A stretch of DNA of 64,000 nucleotides from Aquisphaera insulae (GCF_011064615.1 NZ_JAALJH010000009.1:1-64000), one strand, 5' to 3'. Positions 34,036 through 42,359 are shown, counted from the first letter of the stretch. The notes: a model not told the origin generated them from the letters alone. Translations and numbers: made by a program.

Positions 34036-35076
34036 TCAGACCGGCACGGGGGCGGAGGCCGGGGCGGCGGACGCCACGGGAGCGGGGGCACTCTCGGCCA
34101 CCACGTAGATGGTGATGCAGGTGATATTGTCCTTGGAGTCGTTGTGGAGCGCGAGGTCCTTGAGCATGACGGCCGCCTGCTGGGGGTCGTTGACCGAGCC
34201 CAGGATCCGGGCGATCTCCTCGTCGGGGACGACGCCCGTGAGCCCGTCGCTGGAGAGGAGGAAGCGGTCCCCCGGCTTGACGTCGAGCACCTTGAAGTCC
34301 TCCGGGCCGCCCCGCGCGTCCTTGCTGCCGAGGTAGAGGTAGAGGACGTTCGTGAATTTGTGATTGGGGAGTTCCGCGGGGGTGATGGTCCCTGCCTCGA
34401 GCAGGGCGCGGGCCAGCGAGTGGTCCTTGGTGAGCTGTTCGAGGTGGCCGTCCCTGAGCCGATAGGCCCGGGAATCGCCGATCCCCGCGACGTAGACCTT
34501 GTCCTGGCGGAACTGGGCCAGGACCACGGTCGTCCCCATGTTGGAATACTCGGTCACCAGGCCGGAGCTGCTGAGGATCTCCGAGTTCACCTCCGCGACC
34601 GCCTCGCGGATCGACTCCTGGACGTGCTTCGGCTCGCGTTCGCCGGGGAGGAGATGTCGGGCGACGGCCTGGGGGATCTGCTCGACCGCCATCAGGCTCG
34701 CCTTCTCTCCGGCCTGCTGCCCCCCCATGCCGTCGGCCACGATGAACAGGTGGGACACGTCGAAGGTCATCGCCGGGGAATCGTTGCTGGCGTCCGACAG
34801 GTCGGCCCGCACGGGCTTGCGGCCCGGGACGAAGTAGTTGTCCTCGTTATGCTCGCGATAGTTGCCCCGGACCGAGACGACGCCGACCTTCAGCTTGAGC
34901 TGGCCCGGCAGCAGGTTCAGCGACGAGAGCGTGGCGAATTCATCGGTGGCGTCCTGGTCGTTGACGACCGGGGCCTGGCCGATGAACCGGCTCCACCAGG
35001 ACTTGAATTTCGCGATCAGGCACACGGCGACCGCCTTCTCAGCTATGAACCAGACTCCGGATCGGATGCGAGCCAC
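34036..35076 (-). CDS. PP2C-type Ser/Thr protein phosphatase
   Basis: A PPM-family metal-dependent phosphatase of 346 residues. Metal-site motifs are NEDNYFVPG, VADGMGGQQAGEKAS, GIGDSRAYRL, LLSSDGLTG and KDNITCITI, so it should be active. An N-terminal segment of about 55 residues precedes the domain and a Pro/Ala tail follows. It lies 110 bases upstream of the kinase gene on the same strand, and such pairs commonly reverse each other's phosphorylation. The GTG start at 35076 has no good Shine-Dalgarno and sits about ten bases after a TACAAT box, so the message may be leaderless, or translation may start at a GTG at 35025. Confidence 0.9.
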   Translation of the reverse strand: MARIRSGVWFIAEKAVAVCLIAKFKSWWSRFIGQAPVVNDQDATDEFATLSSLNLLPGQLKLKVGVVSVRGNYREHNEDNYFVPGRKPVRADLSDASNDSPAMTFDVSHLFIVADGMGGQQAGEKASLMAVEQIPQAVARHLLPGEREPKHVQESIREAVAEVNSEILSSSGLVTEYSNMGTTVVLAQFRQDKVYVAGIGDSRAYRLRDGHLEQLTKDHSLARALLEAGTITPAELPNHKFTNVLYLYLGSKDARGGPEDFKVLDVKPGDRFLLSSDGLTGVVPDEEIARILGSVNDPQQAAVMLKDLALHNDSKDNITCITIYVVAESAPAPVASAAPASAPVPV

Positions 35077-35084
35077 CCTACCAG

Positions 35085-35090
35085 ATTGTA
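35085..35090 (-). promoter_or_regulatory. Candidate -10 box for the phosphatase gene
   Basis: TATACAAT reads on the minus strand in an AT-rich patch just upstream of the annotated start. A transcript from here would begin at or very near 35076. The -35 region is poor. Low confidence. Confidence 0.3.
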
Positions 35091-35146
35091 TATTCGGCCA
35101 AGGGACCTCGATCAGGAAATACTCGGGTGAAATTCCCGACCATTCG

Positions 35147-35893
35147 TCAGGATTTCGCGTGCATGGGGCTGGCCCACTGCATCAGGTCGTTGATACCGAC
35201 GGTCCGATACGTCAGGAATAACTCGCCTGCCTCGAATCCCGCCGTCAGGCCGTGATAGCGATTCATCGTCTCGACCGCGCGGAAGATACCAGCCTTGTTC
35301 GGCGGAAACTGCGTGGCGTAGACCCGGATCGCCTCGAGCTTGACCTCCAGCGTCGAACCGATGTCGGCCACGATGAATCCGGAAGCCTCCGGCAAGTCTA
35401 ACCCATGCAAGGCGATCGGGAAACTGAGCTGATTGGAGACCGTGTGCGGGACGAGGCCGTCGAAATGCTCGTCCCACTTGGTCAAGCGGCTATAGAAGAC
35501 GGCAGCATCGGTGATGAGCATGGCCTGGTAATGGTCCGGCGAGGCGAGGACCGTCTTGCCGCCGAAGCCGATCACGACCTTGGGGCGGTGGCGGCGGAAG
35601 ACCTTGGCCAGCGCGATCCGGTGCTCGAACGAGTCGAAGAGCCGCCGGTTGGGCAGATTCAGGTTCAGCCGCATCGCCACGCCGAGGATCTCGCCCGCCC
35701 GACGGGCCTCTTCCAGGCGGACGTCGGGCCCGGGCGAGGCCGGGGTGGGCTCGCCGTCGGTGAGGTCCACGATGCCGACCGCATAGCCCTGGCGGGCCAG
35801 CCGCGCCAGGGTCCCGCCGCAGGCGATCTCCACATCGTCGGGGTGCGCCCCGACGGCCAGGAGGTCGAGCTCGATGTTCCCGGGATCGCTCAT
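35147..35893 (-). CDS. PIG-L family N-deacetylase
   Basis: A 248-residue zinc deacetylase. The zinc motif AHPDDVEIACGG lies near residue 16, followed by DLTDGEPTP and the later His in ASPDHYQA. Family members remove acetyl groups from GlcNAc-type sugars, for example BshB in bacillithiol synthesis and MshB in mycothiol synthesis. Length and motifs are close to the BshB1 branch, but no bshA or bshC gene is in the window, so the role stays open. I start at ATG 35893, where the family match begins; upstream frame to 36058 is unlike any deacetylase. A TACAAT box on the minus strand at 36014-36019 may belong to its promoter. Confidence 0.85.
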   Translation of the reverse strand: MSDPGNIELDLLAVGAHPDDVEIACGGTLARLARQGYAVGIVDLTDGEPTPASPGPDVRLEEARRAGEILGVAMRLNLNLPNRRLFDSFEHRIALAKVFRRHRPKVVIGFGGKTVLASPDHYQAMLITDAAVFYSRLTKWDEHFDGLVPHTVSNQLSFPIALHGLDLPEASGFIVADIGSTLEVKLEAIRVYATQFPPNKAGIFRAVETMNRYHGLTAGFEAGELFLTYRTVGINDLMQWASPMHAKS

Positions 35894-36013
35894 GCGGCTG
35901 GGAGCCCTCTCGGTGCGGATAACGGTCGGCGGTCCACCTCGGACGATCGTCCGTCGCTCGGCGACGCCCGCGACCCGATCGCGGCGAGGCGGGTCGCGGG
36001 CCCGCGGCGTTGT

Positions 36014-36019
36014 ATTGTA
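36014..36019 (-). promoter_or_regulatory. Candidate -10 box upstream of the PIG-L gene
   Basis: TACAAT on the minus strand, within GGGTTACAATACAACG, about 120 bases before the deacetylase start. No good -35 is seen at 16-18 bases. Low confidence. Confidence 0.25.
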
Positions 36020-36089
36020 ACCCGTTGCGATCCGATCCGCCATGAAGTCACGGCTCAATTTGACCGAGACTCAGGAGTCGATGACGACG

Positions 36090-37097
36090 TCAGGCCGGCG
36101 CGAGGCCGGGGCGAGATCCGGCGTCCCTGGAGCACGGGCCCCCCTCCGGGCAGGGCAAGAGCCATTCCCCCACCACCCTCGCCAGCAGCTCGGCATGGGT
36201 CAGGTGGGGGATGTGGCCGACGGTCGGCAGCACGGCGGCCTCGGCGTGGGGGAGGAGCGATTTCAGCTCCTCGAAATAGCGCCAGGGCACGATCCGATCC
36301 TCTCGCCCCTGGATCAGGAGCAGGCTCGCGTGGATGTTCTCCAGGGTCGGCCGAAGGTCCAGGCCGGCCACCAGCGAGGTCCGATGCGCGAGCGCCCGGA
36401 TCGGTGTCAGGCCGTTCTGCTCCAGGTAGAAGGGCCAGCGGTCCTGGAGGATCGCCGGGAAATCCGGCTTGCTGTTGTAGGTCAGGACCCGCTCGCGGAG
36501 CGGCAGGCCGGCGGCGGTCCCCGGGACGCACCGCCCCAGGGCCAGGGCCAGTCGTTCCGCCATCGAGAATTTGCGGCGCGCGAAGGCCCCCTGCACGATC
36601 GACCGCGGGAACCGCCTGGGCTCCCGGGCGATCGCCCGCAGCACGACCGTGGACCCGAACGAAAGGCCCGCCAGGAAGGCCCGCCCCAGCCGGAGGTGGT
36701 CGATCAGGCCGAAGAGGTCGTCCGCCAGGTGCTCGTGGCGGATCCGGCCGAGCCTGGCGCCGTCCGACGGGTCGTCCCCCGGATAGGCGTACTGGATCGT
36801 CCGGAATCGCTCCGCCAGCCGGTTGAGCACGAGCGCATACACCCGATGGGTCGCGGCGATGCCCGGGATCCAGATCAGCGGGGGCCCGTCCCCCAGGATC
36901 CGATAGGTCATCCGATATCGCGGCCCTTGCCAGGCACCGACGGTCGCGGCGGCCTCGTACCGCTCCACCTCCCGGCGGACGTCCGCCGGAGGCCGGCAGC
37001 CGGAGCCGGCGGAGGGAGGGTCGACCGGCGAGGCCCCCGGCGGGGGCGGACTCACGGGCGGCGGTTCGATCGTCTCTTCAGCGGCTGGCATGGCCAT
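36090..37097 (-). CDS. Alpha/beta hydrolase
   Basis: A hydrolase of 335 residues with a Pro-rich N-terminal segment of about 40 residues, probably disordered. The fold elements are the oxyanion region LIWIPGIAATHRVY, the nucleophile elbow AGLSFGSTVVL, the acid in IQGREDRIVPW, and the His in TVGHIPHLTHAE. No signal peptide is apparent. The substrate is unknown; haloalkane or ester hydrolysis are family possibilities. Its start lies within the end of the upstream MEMO-family gene, a 20-base overlap, so the two are probably translated together. Confidence 0.82.
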   Translation of the reverse strand: MAMPAAEETIEPPPVSPPPPGASPVDPPSAGSGCRPPADVRREVERYEAAATVGAWQGPRYRMTYRILGDGPPLIWIPGIAATHRVYALVLNRLAERFRTIQYAYPGDDPSDGARLGRIRHEHLADDLFGLIDHLRLGRAFLAGLSFGSTVVLRAIAREPRRFPRSIVQGAFARRKFSMAERLALALGRCVPGTAAGLPLRERVLTYNSKPDFPAILQDRWPFYLEQNGLTPIRALAHRTSLVAGLDLRPTLENIHASLLLIQGREDRIVPWRYFEELKSLLPHAEAAVLPTVGHIPHLTHAELLARVVGEWLLPCPEGGPCSRDAGSRPGLAPA

Positions 37098-38370
37098 CGA
37101 TCACCGGGTGAGGAGGTCCAGGGCAGGGGTCCGGCCGCGCGGCCCGGAAGACCATGCTCGCGAAGCTCACGCAACACCGGCGGCGGGCGTCGAGGGCCTG
37201 GTCGTAGCGGAGCAGCTTCCCGTTCACCGGGCCGATCGTCCGGAGCATCGTGTAGGTGGCCGCCAGGCCGCACACCCGGTAGCGGTTGGAGACCCCGGCC
37301 GCGGTCCGGAACCAGCCCGCCGCGTCGCCCTCGGCCGCTCGATCCAGCATCTCCCGGTCGAAGGCCCTTACCGTCTCTTGCAGCTTGTCGTCCACGGGCG
37401 CCGCGTCGCCGAACTCCGGGCCGACATGGCAGAGGTCGATGCCGCCGATGTACGCCACCTTCTTGCCGCCGGCCCGCTCCGCCTCCCGGAGCGCCTCGAT
37501 GAACCGCCGCACCGACGGATCCTCGATCGGGTCGACGCCCCGCTCCATCAGGTCGTGGAACGAGCCCGCCAGGATCGGCACGATCCGGAATTCACGTTCC
37601 GCCGAGAGGACGTGGCGGAGGAAGACCGTCTGGAACTCGACCGAGTGCTCGGCCCGATGGACCAGCTCGTCGTCGAAGAGGTCGTCCCCCGCGATCGACG
37701 CGATCCGCTCGACGTATTCGCGGTCCGTGCGGACCACCCCGAGCGGGGTCTCGAAGTCCTTCCTCGTGAGCGCGAACCGGCGACGGCAGGGCTGATGGGC
37801 GACCCCCAGGATCACGTAGACATCGGCGTCCGCCTGTTCCGCGAGCGCCTTGTAGGCCCAGGTGTAGACCGGCCCGCCCCGGCCGAAGTCGATGTGCGGG
37901 CTGAGGACGCCCCGGATCCGCTCGGCCGGCGGCCCCCCGAGCGCCGGCGGGCCCGCCCCTCCGGCGCCGGCGTAGAGGCCGTTGATCTGGGCCCGAAGCG
38001 CCATCCCGTCGGCCGAATACGACCGCCCAGCCAGCGCCGCCGGCCGGGTCTCGGTCCGGCGGTACTCGCCCAGGTAGTCCGCGAACCGGGGCCCGTCCAG
38101 GACCATCGCGCGGTCGAGCTGCGAGACCAGCCGGGACAGGACATCCTCCGGCATCGGCTCCCCGGTCTCGGCCAGGATCCGGGCCCGGACGTCCTCGATC
38201 GAGTTCTCCCCGTCGAAATGGCGGCAGACCTTCACGAAGGCGTCCAGCGGCACGAGCACCGGGTCGCGGAACGCCCCGAGCGGATCCTGGAGCATCGCGA
38301 ACGACCGACCCTCATGTTCGATCCGGCGGGCGGAGAGCGGGCGGAGCCTGGGGCGTTCGAGGCTGGACAT
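37078..38370 (-). CDS. MEMO-family protein (AmmeMemoRadiSam system protein B type)
   Basis: A 430-residue protein. Residues from about 155 onward form the MEMO domain, related to class III extradiol dioxygenases: LSPHIDFGRGGPVYTWAYKA, the metal-site His region AEHSVEFQTVFLRH, and IGGIDLCHVGPEFG. The first 110 residues contain a helical segment (CRHFDGENSIEDVRARIL) whose pattern resembles PqqD-like winged-helix domains; this is a resemblance, not a firm call. MEMO proteins often occur with AMMECR1 and radical SAM proteins, but those genes are absent here. The start ATG has AGGAGGGG eight bases upstream. The gene overlaps the following hydrolase gene. Confidence 0.82.
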   Translation of the reverse strand: MSSLERPRLRPLSARRIEHEGRSFAMLQDPLGAFRDPVLVPLDAFVKVCRHFDGENSIEDVRARILAETGEPMPEDVLSRLVSQLDRAMVLDGPRFADYLGEYRRTETRPAALAGRSYSADGMALRAQINGLYAGAGGAGPPALGGPPAERIRGVLSPHIDFGRGGPVYTWAYKALAEQADADVYVILGVAHQPCRRRFALTRKDFETPLGVVRTDREYVERIASIAGDDLFDDELVHRAEHSVEFQTVFLRHVLSAEREFRIVPILAGSFHDLMERGVDPIEDPSVRRFIEALREAERAGGKKVAYIGGIDLCHVGPEFGDAAPVDDKLQETVRAFDREMLDRAAEGDAAGWFRTAAGVSNRYRVCGLAATYTMLRTIGPVNGKLLRYDQALDARRRCCVSFASMVFRAARPDPCPGPPHPVIDGHASR

Positions 38371-38636
38371 GCGGCGGACCCCTCCTGGGGACGTCGGATC
38401 GGATCAGGGGATCGGCCCGGCGACCGGAAGCCACGGCATTGTCCGCCCTCACCCCCGGCGAGGTCAAGCAGGGGACCCGGTCCGATCCCGCGGTCGCCCC
38501 CGTCCCGTCGCTTTCCCCGCCTCGCCGTAGAGATTCGTCGAGTTCTTCCGTTAGAATGAGAGTGCTATCGCCTCGATCCAACCTTGTCGGCATCTCGTGC
38601 TGAATCCCAGCGGTCCCGTGGCCAGGAGTGCCCTCG

Positions 38637-40016
38637 ATGTCCGCGGAGTCGAATCCGGCCGATCGCCAGAAAGCGAAGACGTTCTTCCAGTACGGCAACG
38701 ACGCCGCACTCAAGGACAACCTCGACTACGCCATCGACATGTACAAGCAGGCGTGCAAGCTCGTCCCGGATAATCTCCCCTATCGGCAGTCGCTCCGGGG
38801 CGCCCAGCGGAAGAAATTCAACAACGATCCGTCCAAGGTGGGGATGCTCGCCGGCGCCAAGAACCAGGGCATCCGGATGAAGGCGCGGTCGGCGAAGTCG
38901 AAGGGCCAGCACGCCCACGCGCTCGAGATCTGCGAGGACGCCTTCTCGAACAACCCCTGGGACGTCTCGACGGCCCGCGAGGCCTCGGAGGCCGCGGAGG
39001 AGGCCAAGCTCCTCCCCCTGGCGGAGTGGTATGTCGAGTCCGTCATCAACTTCGCCAAGGACGCGGACTTCTTCCGCCATGCCGCCCACGTCTTCGAGAA
39101 GAACGAGCACTGGGCCAAGGCCATCGCGAGCTGGGAGCGGGTCAAGCAGCTCGACCCCAACGACGAGAACGCCAACCGCCAGATCAACGGCCTCTCGGCC
39201 AACTCCACCATCCAGCGGGCGGGCCTCAATGATTCGCTGGACAAACGCCTCAGGCCCGCCGCCGAGACCTCGGAGGAGACGGCCGCCCGACTCGAGCGGA
39301 TGAAGCTCGAGCAGCTCACCCCGGAGGAGCGGTGGCAGAAAGAGATCCAGGAGAACCCGAATCAGGTCTGGCCCTACCTGAACCTGGCGGAACACCACCG
39401 CAACCGCAGCCAGCTCGATCAGGCCGAGAAGATCCTGGCCCAGGGGGTCAAGAACAATCCCCGCGACCCGATGATCCTCCAGGCCTATGCCGAGGTCCAG
39501 ATCGCCCGGATGAAGCGCGCGATCGAGTCCTGGACGCAGCGGACCAAGGAACGGCCCGACGACGAGGCGGCCGCGGCGAAGCTCGCGCAGATCACCAAGC
39601 TCCTGAGCGACTACGAGATCAAGGAATTCCGCCGCCGGCTGGCCCTCAGCCCGGAGGACGCCAACCTCCACTATCAGCTCGGCCTCTGCCTGGCGAAGGC
39701 CGGCCTCCACGACGAGGCCATCGCGGAGTTCCAGCACGCCCGGTCCAGCCCCGCCCTCAAGGTCCAGGCGCTCCTCCAGGTCGGCCAGTCCTTCGAGGCA
39801 AACCGGGCCCTCAAGCTCGCCGATCGGGCGTATCGGGACGCCCTCAAGAGCCTCGAGGGCGAGGACATGGCCACGTCCAACGCGCTCCATTACCGCCTGG
39901 GCCGTGTCGCCGAGGAGATGGGCAACATGGAGGCCGCCGAGGAGCATTACAACGAGGTCGCGGCCAACGATTATTCCTATCTGGACGTCGCCCGCCGGCT
40001 ACGGAACTTGAACTGA
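38637..40016 (+). CDS. TPR-repeat protein
   Basis: A 459-residue cytoplasmic protein built of helical tetratricopeptide-type repeats. Examples are FFQYGNDAALKDNLDYAIDM near the N-terminus, YLNLAEHHRNRSQLDQAEKI in the middle, and LHYQLGLCLAKAGLHDEAIA and LHYRLGRVAEEMGNMEAAEE at the C-terminal end. There is no signal peptide, membrane segment or catalytic motif. TPR proteins are scaffolds for protein complexes; the partner cannot be told. AGGAG is placed eight bases before ATG 38637, which decides the start over a GTG at 38628. The ribosomal protein S20 gene follows 135 bases downstream. Confidence 0.82.
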   Translation: MSAESNPADRQKAKTFFQYGNDAALKDNLDYAIDMYKQACKLVPDNLPYRQSLRGAQRKKFNNDPSKVGMLAGAKNQGIRMKARSAKSKGQHAHALEICEDAFSNNPWDVSTAREASEAAEEAKLLPLAEWYVESVINFAKDADFFRHAAHVFEKNEHWAKAIASWERVKQLDPNDENANRQINGLSANSTIQRAGLNDSLDKRLRPAAETSEETAARLERMKLEQLTPEERWQKEIQENPNQVWPYLNLAEHHRNRSQLDQAEKILAQGVKNNPRDPMILQAYAEVQIARMKRAIESWTQRTKERPDDEAAAAKLAQITKLLSDYEIKEFRRRLALSPEDANLHYQLGLCLAKAGLHDEAIAEFQHARSSPALKVQALLQVGQSFEANRALKLADRAYRDALKSLEGEDMATSNALHYRLGRVAEEMGNMEAAEEHYNEVAANDYSYLDVARRLRNLN

Positions 40017-40035
40017 AGCCGGGCCTCGTGGTATC

Positions 40036-40053
40036 ATGGGATTTTCGTCCCAT
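40036..40053 (+). promoter_or_regulatory. Hairpin in the rpsT leader / after the TPR gene
   Basis: ATGGGA-TTTTCG-TCCCAT is a perfect 6-bp stem, 20 bases after the TPR gene stop and about 100 before rpsT. It could end the TPR transcript or sit in the rpsT leader, where S20 control acts in other bacteria. Seen directly; role inferred. Confidence 0.35.
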
Positions 40054-40150
40054 CTCCAGGCGGTGGGATTGCGCTCGCGGTTCTTCCATCGTGCACGCCG
40101 CGGCCGGGTACAACGAACTGGAACTCGTATAGCTGGATCTCGAAGGAGCC

Positions 40151-40453
40151 ATGCCAAATTCCCCCTCAGCGGCCAAGCGGCTGCGCCAGAGCAAGAAGCG
40201 GCGGATGCACAACCGGATCGCCAAGAAGGTGATCAAGACCTCCATGAAGAAGGCCGTGTCCTCGGTCACCGAGGGCGACGCCTCCGCGGTCGAGACCAAC
40301 CTTCGCGCCGCGATGGCCAAGATCGACAAGGCGGGCGCCCGCGGCGTCCTCCACAGGAACACGGCGGCCCGCCGCAAGAGCAAGCTCGCCCGCACGGTCG
40401 CCGGCGCGAAGTCGAAGGCCGCCGCCAAGGCGGCACCCCAGGCCGGGGCCTGA
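40151..40453 (+). CDS. rpsT: 30S ribosomal protein S20
   Basis: S20 binds 16S rRNA early in small-subunit assembly. The product has 100 residues, very rich in Lys, Arg and Ala, and begins with the typical MPNSPSAAKRLRQSKKRR. Further family segments are IKTSMKKAV, a central helix, and KGVLH-like ARGVLHRNTAARRKSKLAR. The extra C-terminal stretch is Ala/Lys-rich. AAGGAG lies five bases before the ATG. The gene is monocistronic or shares a transcript with the DNA glycosylase gene 59 bases downstream. Confidence 0.95.
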   Translation: MPNSPSAAKRLRQSKKRRMHNRIAKKVIKTSMKKAVSSVTEGDASAVETNLRAAMAKIDKAGARGVLHRNTAARRKSKLARTVAGAKSKAAAKAAPQAGA

Positions 40454-40512
40454 CCCGATCGACGGGCCCCGAGGATCTTGACTTCGGGGCCGGTCCGGAA
40501 CGAGGTCCCCTC

Positions 40513-41211
40513 ATGCCCTCCTGGACCGCCTCGTATCCGAACCTGATCGCGATCCTCCGCGACCATTACGGACCGCCGCCGCTCAACCAGGGCGGCGAGG
40601 ACCGTACCCGCTTCGAAGCCGCCCTGGCCGTGATCCTGGGGGCCAAGTCGAACTCCTCGCGGCGATCGCCCGCCATCGCCGCGATGGAACGCGCGGGGCT
40701 CCTCGATCCCGCAATCCTCGGGGACATCAGCGCGACCGAGATCCGCGATGGCGTGGCGGCGACGGGCGCGGCCATGACGCCCGCGGAGGCGCTTCAGGTC
40801 CACCGGCTCGCCGGCTGGTTCGCGGCTCGATTCCCCGACGAATCGGGGGTCGTCGACGAGGAAGCCGCCCCCACCTCGGAGCTTCGCGACGAGCTGAGGG
40901 CCATCAAGGGGATCGGCGCGGCCACGGCGGACTCGATCCTCCTCGCCATCGGCCGACCGTCCTATCCCGTCGATCGGGCCACGTTTCGGATCCTCGTCCG
41001 GCACGGATGGGCCGAAACGGCGACCGAGTACGACGAGGCCCTTGCCCCGATCCTCGCCGTGGCGGGCCAGAGCCCCGCGGAGCTAGCCGCACTCTCCGAC
41101 GGCATGGCCCGGATCGGCCGCGACTTCTGCGGCCCGAAGTCGCCGAAGTGCGGACGATGCCCGCTCGAATGCCTGCTCCCCGACGGCGGCCCCCTGGAGC
41201 CCGATTCCTGA
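40513..41211 (+). CDS. HhH-GPD DNA glycosylase with Fe-S loop (endonuclease III-like)
   Basis: A 232-residue protein of the endonuclease III superfamily for base-excision repair. The helix-hairpin-helix and catalytic Asp are seen in IKGIGAATADSILLAIG and YPVDRATFRIL. Endonuclease III uses a Lys in GRKTAN, and here the same position is Ala (GAATAD). It is therefore probably a monofunctional glycosylase that lacks the lyase step. Four cysteines near the C-terminus (DFCGPKSPKCGRCPLECLL) fit a 4Fe-4S loop, but the spacing is C-x6-C-x2-C-x3-C where Nth has x5 in the last gap. The lesion specificity is unknown. The stop codon overlaps the next start (TGATG). Confidence 0.85.
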   Translation: MPSWTASYPNLIAILRDHYGPPPLNQGGEDRTRFEAALAVILGAKSNSSRRSPAIAAMERAGLLDPAILGDISATEIRDGVAATGAAMTPAEALQVHRLAGWFAARFPDESGVVDEEAAPTSELRDELRAIKGIGAATADSILLAIGRPSYPVDRATFRILVRHGWAETATEYDEALAPILAVAGQSPAELAALSDGMARIGRDFCGPKSPKCGRCPLECLLPDGGPLEPDS

Positions 41212-41753
41212 TGCCCGGCAAGAAGAAGTCGCGTCAGAGGCCGGGGCCGCCGGTCGCGGCCTACACCTTCGAGGGCCCCAAGCCCGCGCGGATGTACGAG
41301 GTGATCCTCCCCAAGAAGCTCGGCTACTTCGGCAAGTTCGAGGAAGTCCTGGAAGACCTCTTCGACGAGCAGGCGATTCGCGAGATCCCGCTCGTCCGCA
41401 AGGCCATCGCCGATCGTCATCGCGACGATCCGGACTTCGACGAGGACGCCTGGATCCGGACCCTCTGCCACGCGTCCCGGGGCTATTCCATCTACGAGAT
41501 GGACGGCCGGTATCTCTCCGCCGCCGGCCCGATCGACGAACGGGTGCTCGTCATCCGCTTCATCTTCCACAACCCGTCCGACCAGGCCGATCCGGCCACC
41601 GACTTCCTGGCCGTCTCGATGGAAGTCGTCAACCACCTGGTCGCCCACCGCTTCGCCCAGGAGCTCGGCGTCGAGGAGGAGATCTGGTTCGTCGAGTATC
41701 CCATGCCGAAGCTCTCGATCTGGAGGAAGACGCCGGGCAACTCCGAAGGTTGA
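41211..41753 (+). CDS. Conserved-looking protein of unknown function
   Basis: A 180-residue cytoplasmic protein that I do not recognise. It opens with a basic stretch (MPGKKKSRQRPGPP), then an alpha/beta-type domain with FEGPKPARMYEVILPKKLGY, an acidic helical part (VLEDLFDEQAIRE) and a hydrophobic strand-rich part (VLVIRFIFHNPSD). No catalytic motif, signal peptide or membrane segment was seen. The start overlaps the glycosylase stop by one base in TGATG, so it is translationally coupled to a DNA repair gene, which is the only hint of function. It converges on the UPF0175-like gene across a 9-bp hairpin. Confidence 0.6.
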   Translation: MPGKKKSRQRPGPPVAAYTFEGPKPARMYEVILPKKLGYFGKFEEVLEDLFDEQAIREIPLVRKAIADRHRDDPDFDEDAWIRTLCHASRGYSIYEMDGRYLSAAGPIDERVLVIRFIFHNPSDQADPATDFLAVSMEVVNHLVAHRFAQELGVEEEIWFVEYPMPKLSIWRKTPGNSEG

Positions 41754-41782
41754 TTGAGTGGGCTGCGCGGTCATTACCTCAG

Positions 41783-41818
41783 CGCGGATTTGCCTGCTGC
41801 CAGCGACGGAAATCCGCG
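41783..41818. terminator. Hairpin with perfect 9-bp arms between convergent genes
   Basis: CGCGGATTT (41783-41791) and AAATCCGCG (41810-41818) pair perfectly around an 18-base loop, in the gap between the unknown gene stop at 41753 and the opposing stop at 41844. The A/T end of the stem lies next to the loop, so there is no classical T-tract. Likely a bidirectional terminator. Confidence 0.5.
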
Positions 41819-41843
41819 AGCTGCTCGTCCAGAAACTGGCCGC

Positions 41844-42293
41844 TCACCCAGAAATCGGTTTCCTTGGTGGCGGACCGAGCAACTCGTCCATGCTCCTGAC
41901 GTCGGCCTCGACATCGGCGTGGGTGAGCGCACCCTCGAAGATCTGGTGTCGCTTCAGGAGAGCGAAGGTCTCGAATCGATCCAGCCCCAACGCTCGGCTC
42001 AAACCGTGGCGATCAAGAATGCCTCGGCGGAAGAGATCAAGAGCGAAGGTCTCTCGGATCTCCTGGTCCGAAGCGGCTCCTCTGGCCGTATCGTCTCCCT
42101 CATCGACCTGCCGTGCTTTCACAGAAACCCTCAGGTCCTTACTGGCCAGGAACTTCGACACCAGATCCTCCGTGATGACTCCTTCGCGTTGGAGCTGCAT
42201 CAGGAAAGCGCCGCAGGCCTTTCGTACGAGGTCAGCATCGCAATCGCCGAGGTATGACTCAACCTCTGGTGGAAAGTCAAAGCGAATCGACAT
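41844..42293 (-). CDS. UPF0175-like putative antitoxin
   Basis: A 149-residue protein. The second half carries the UPF0175 pattern: ALDLFRRGILDRHGLSRALG, a helix-turn-helix-like part, then LDRFETFALLKRHQIFEGAL. The first half (RFDFPPEVESYLGDCDADLV onward) is an added helical part. UPF0175 proteins are usually antitoxin-like partners of DUF3368 PIN-type toxins encoded just downstream. No intact toxin gene follows here: the next gene downstream is convergent and only 90 bases away. GAGGAGG lies upstream of the ATG. A palindrome about 50 bases upstream could be the operator for autoregulation. The gene has a lower GC feel than its neighbours. Confidence 0.7.
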   Translation of the reverse strand: MSIRFDFPPEVESYLGDCDADLVRKACGAFLMQLQREGVITEDLVSKFLASKDLRVSVKARQVDEGDDTARGAASDQEIRETFALDLFRRGILDRHGLSRALGLDRFETFALLKRHQIFEGALTHADVEADVRSMDELLGPPPRKPISG

Positions 42294-42340
42294 GGTGATC
42301 GCCTCCTCAACCTGTCAGCCAGTCGCTCTCCCCGGATCTT

Positions 42341-42359
42341 CTGGTGTATTGAATACCAG
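42341..42359. promoter_or_regulatory. Palindrome upstream of the UPF0175-like gene
   Basis: CTGGT-GT-ATT-G-AAT-ACCAG is an inverted repeat with 8 paired positions and a two-base bulge, 48 bases upstream of the antitoxin-like start, in an AT-richer patch between divergent genes. Such genes are often self-repressed, so an operator is plausible. Not proven. Confidence 0.35.
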
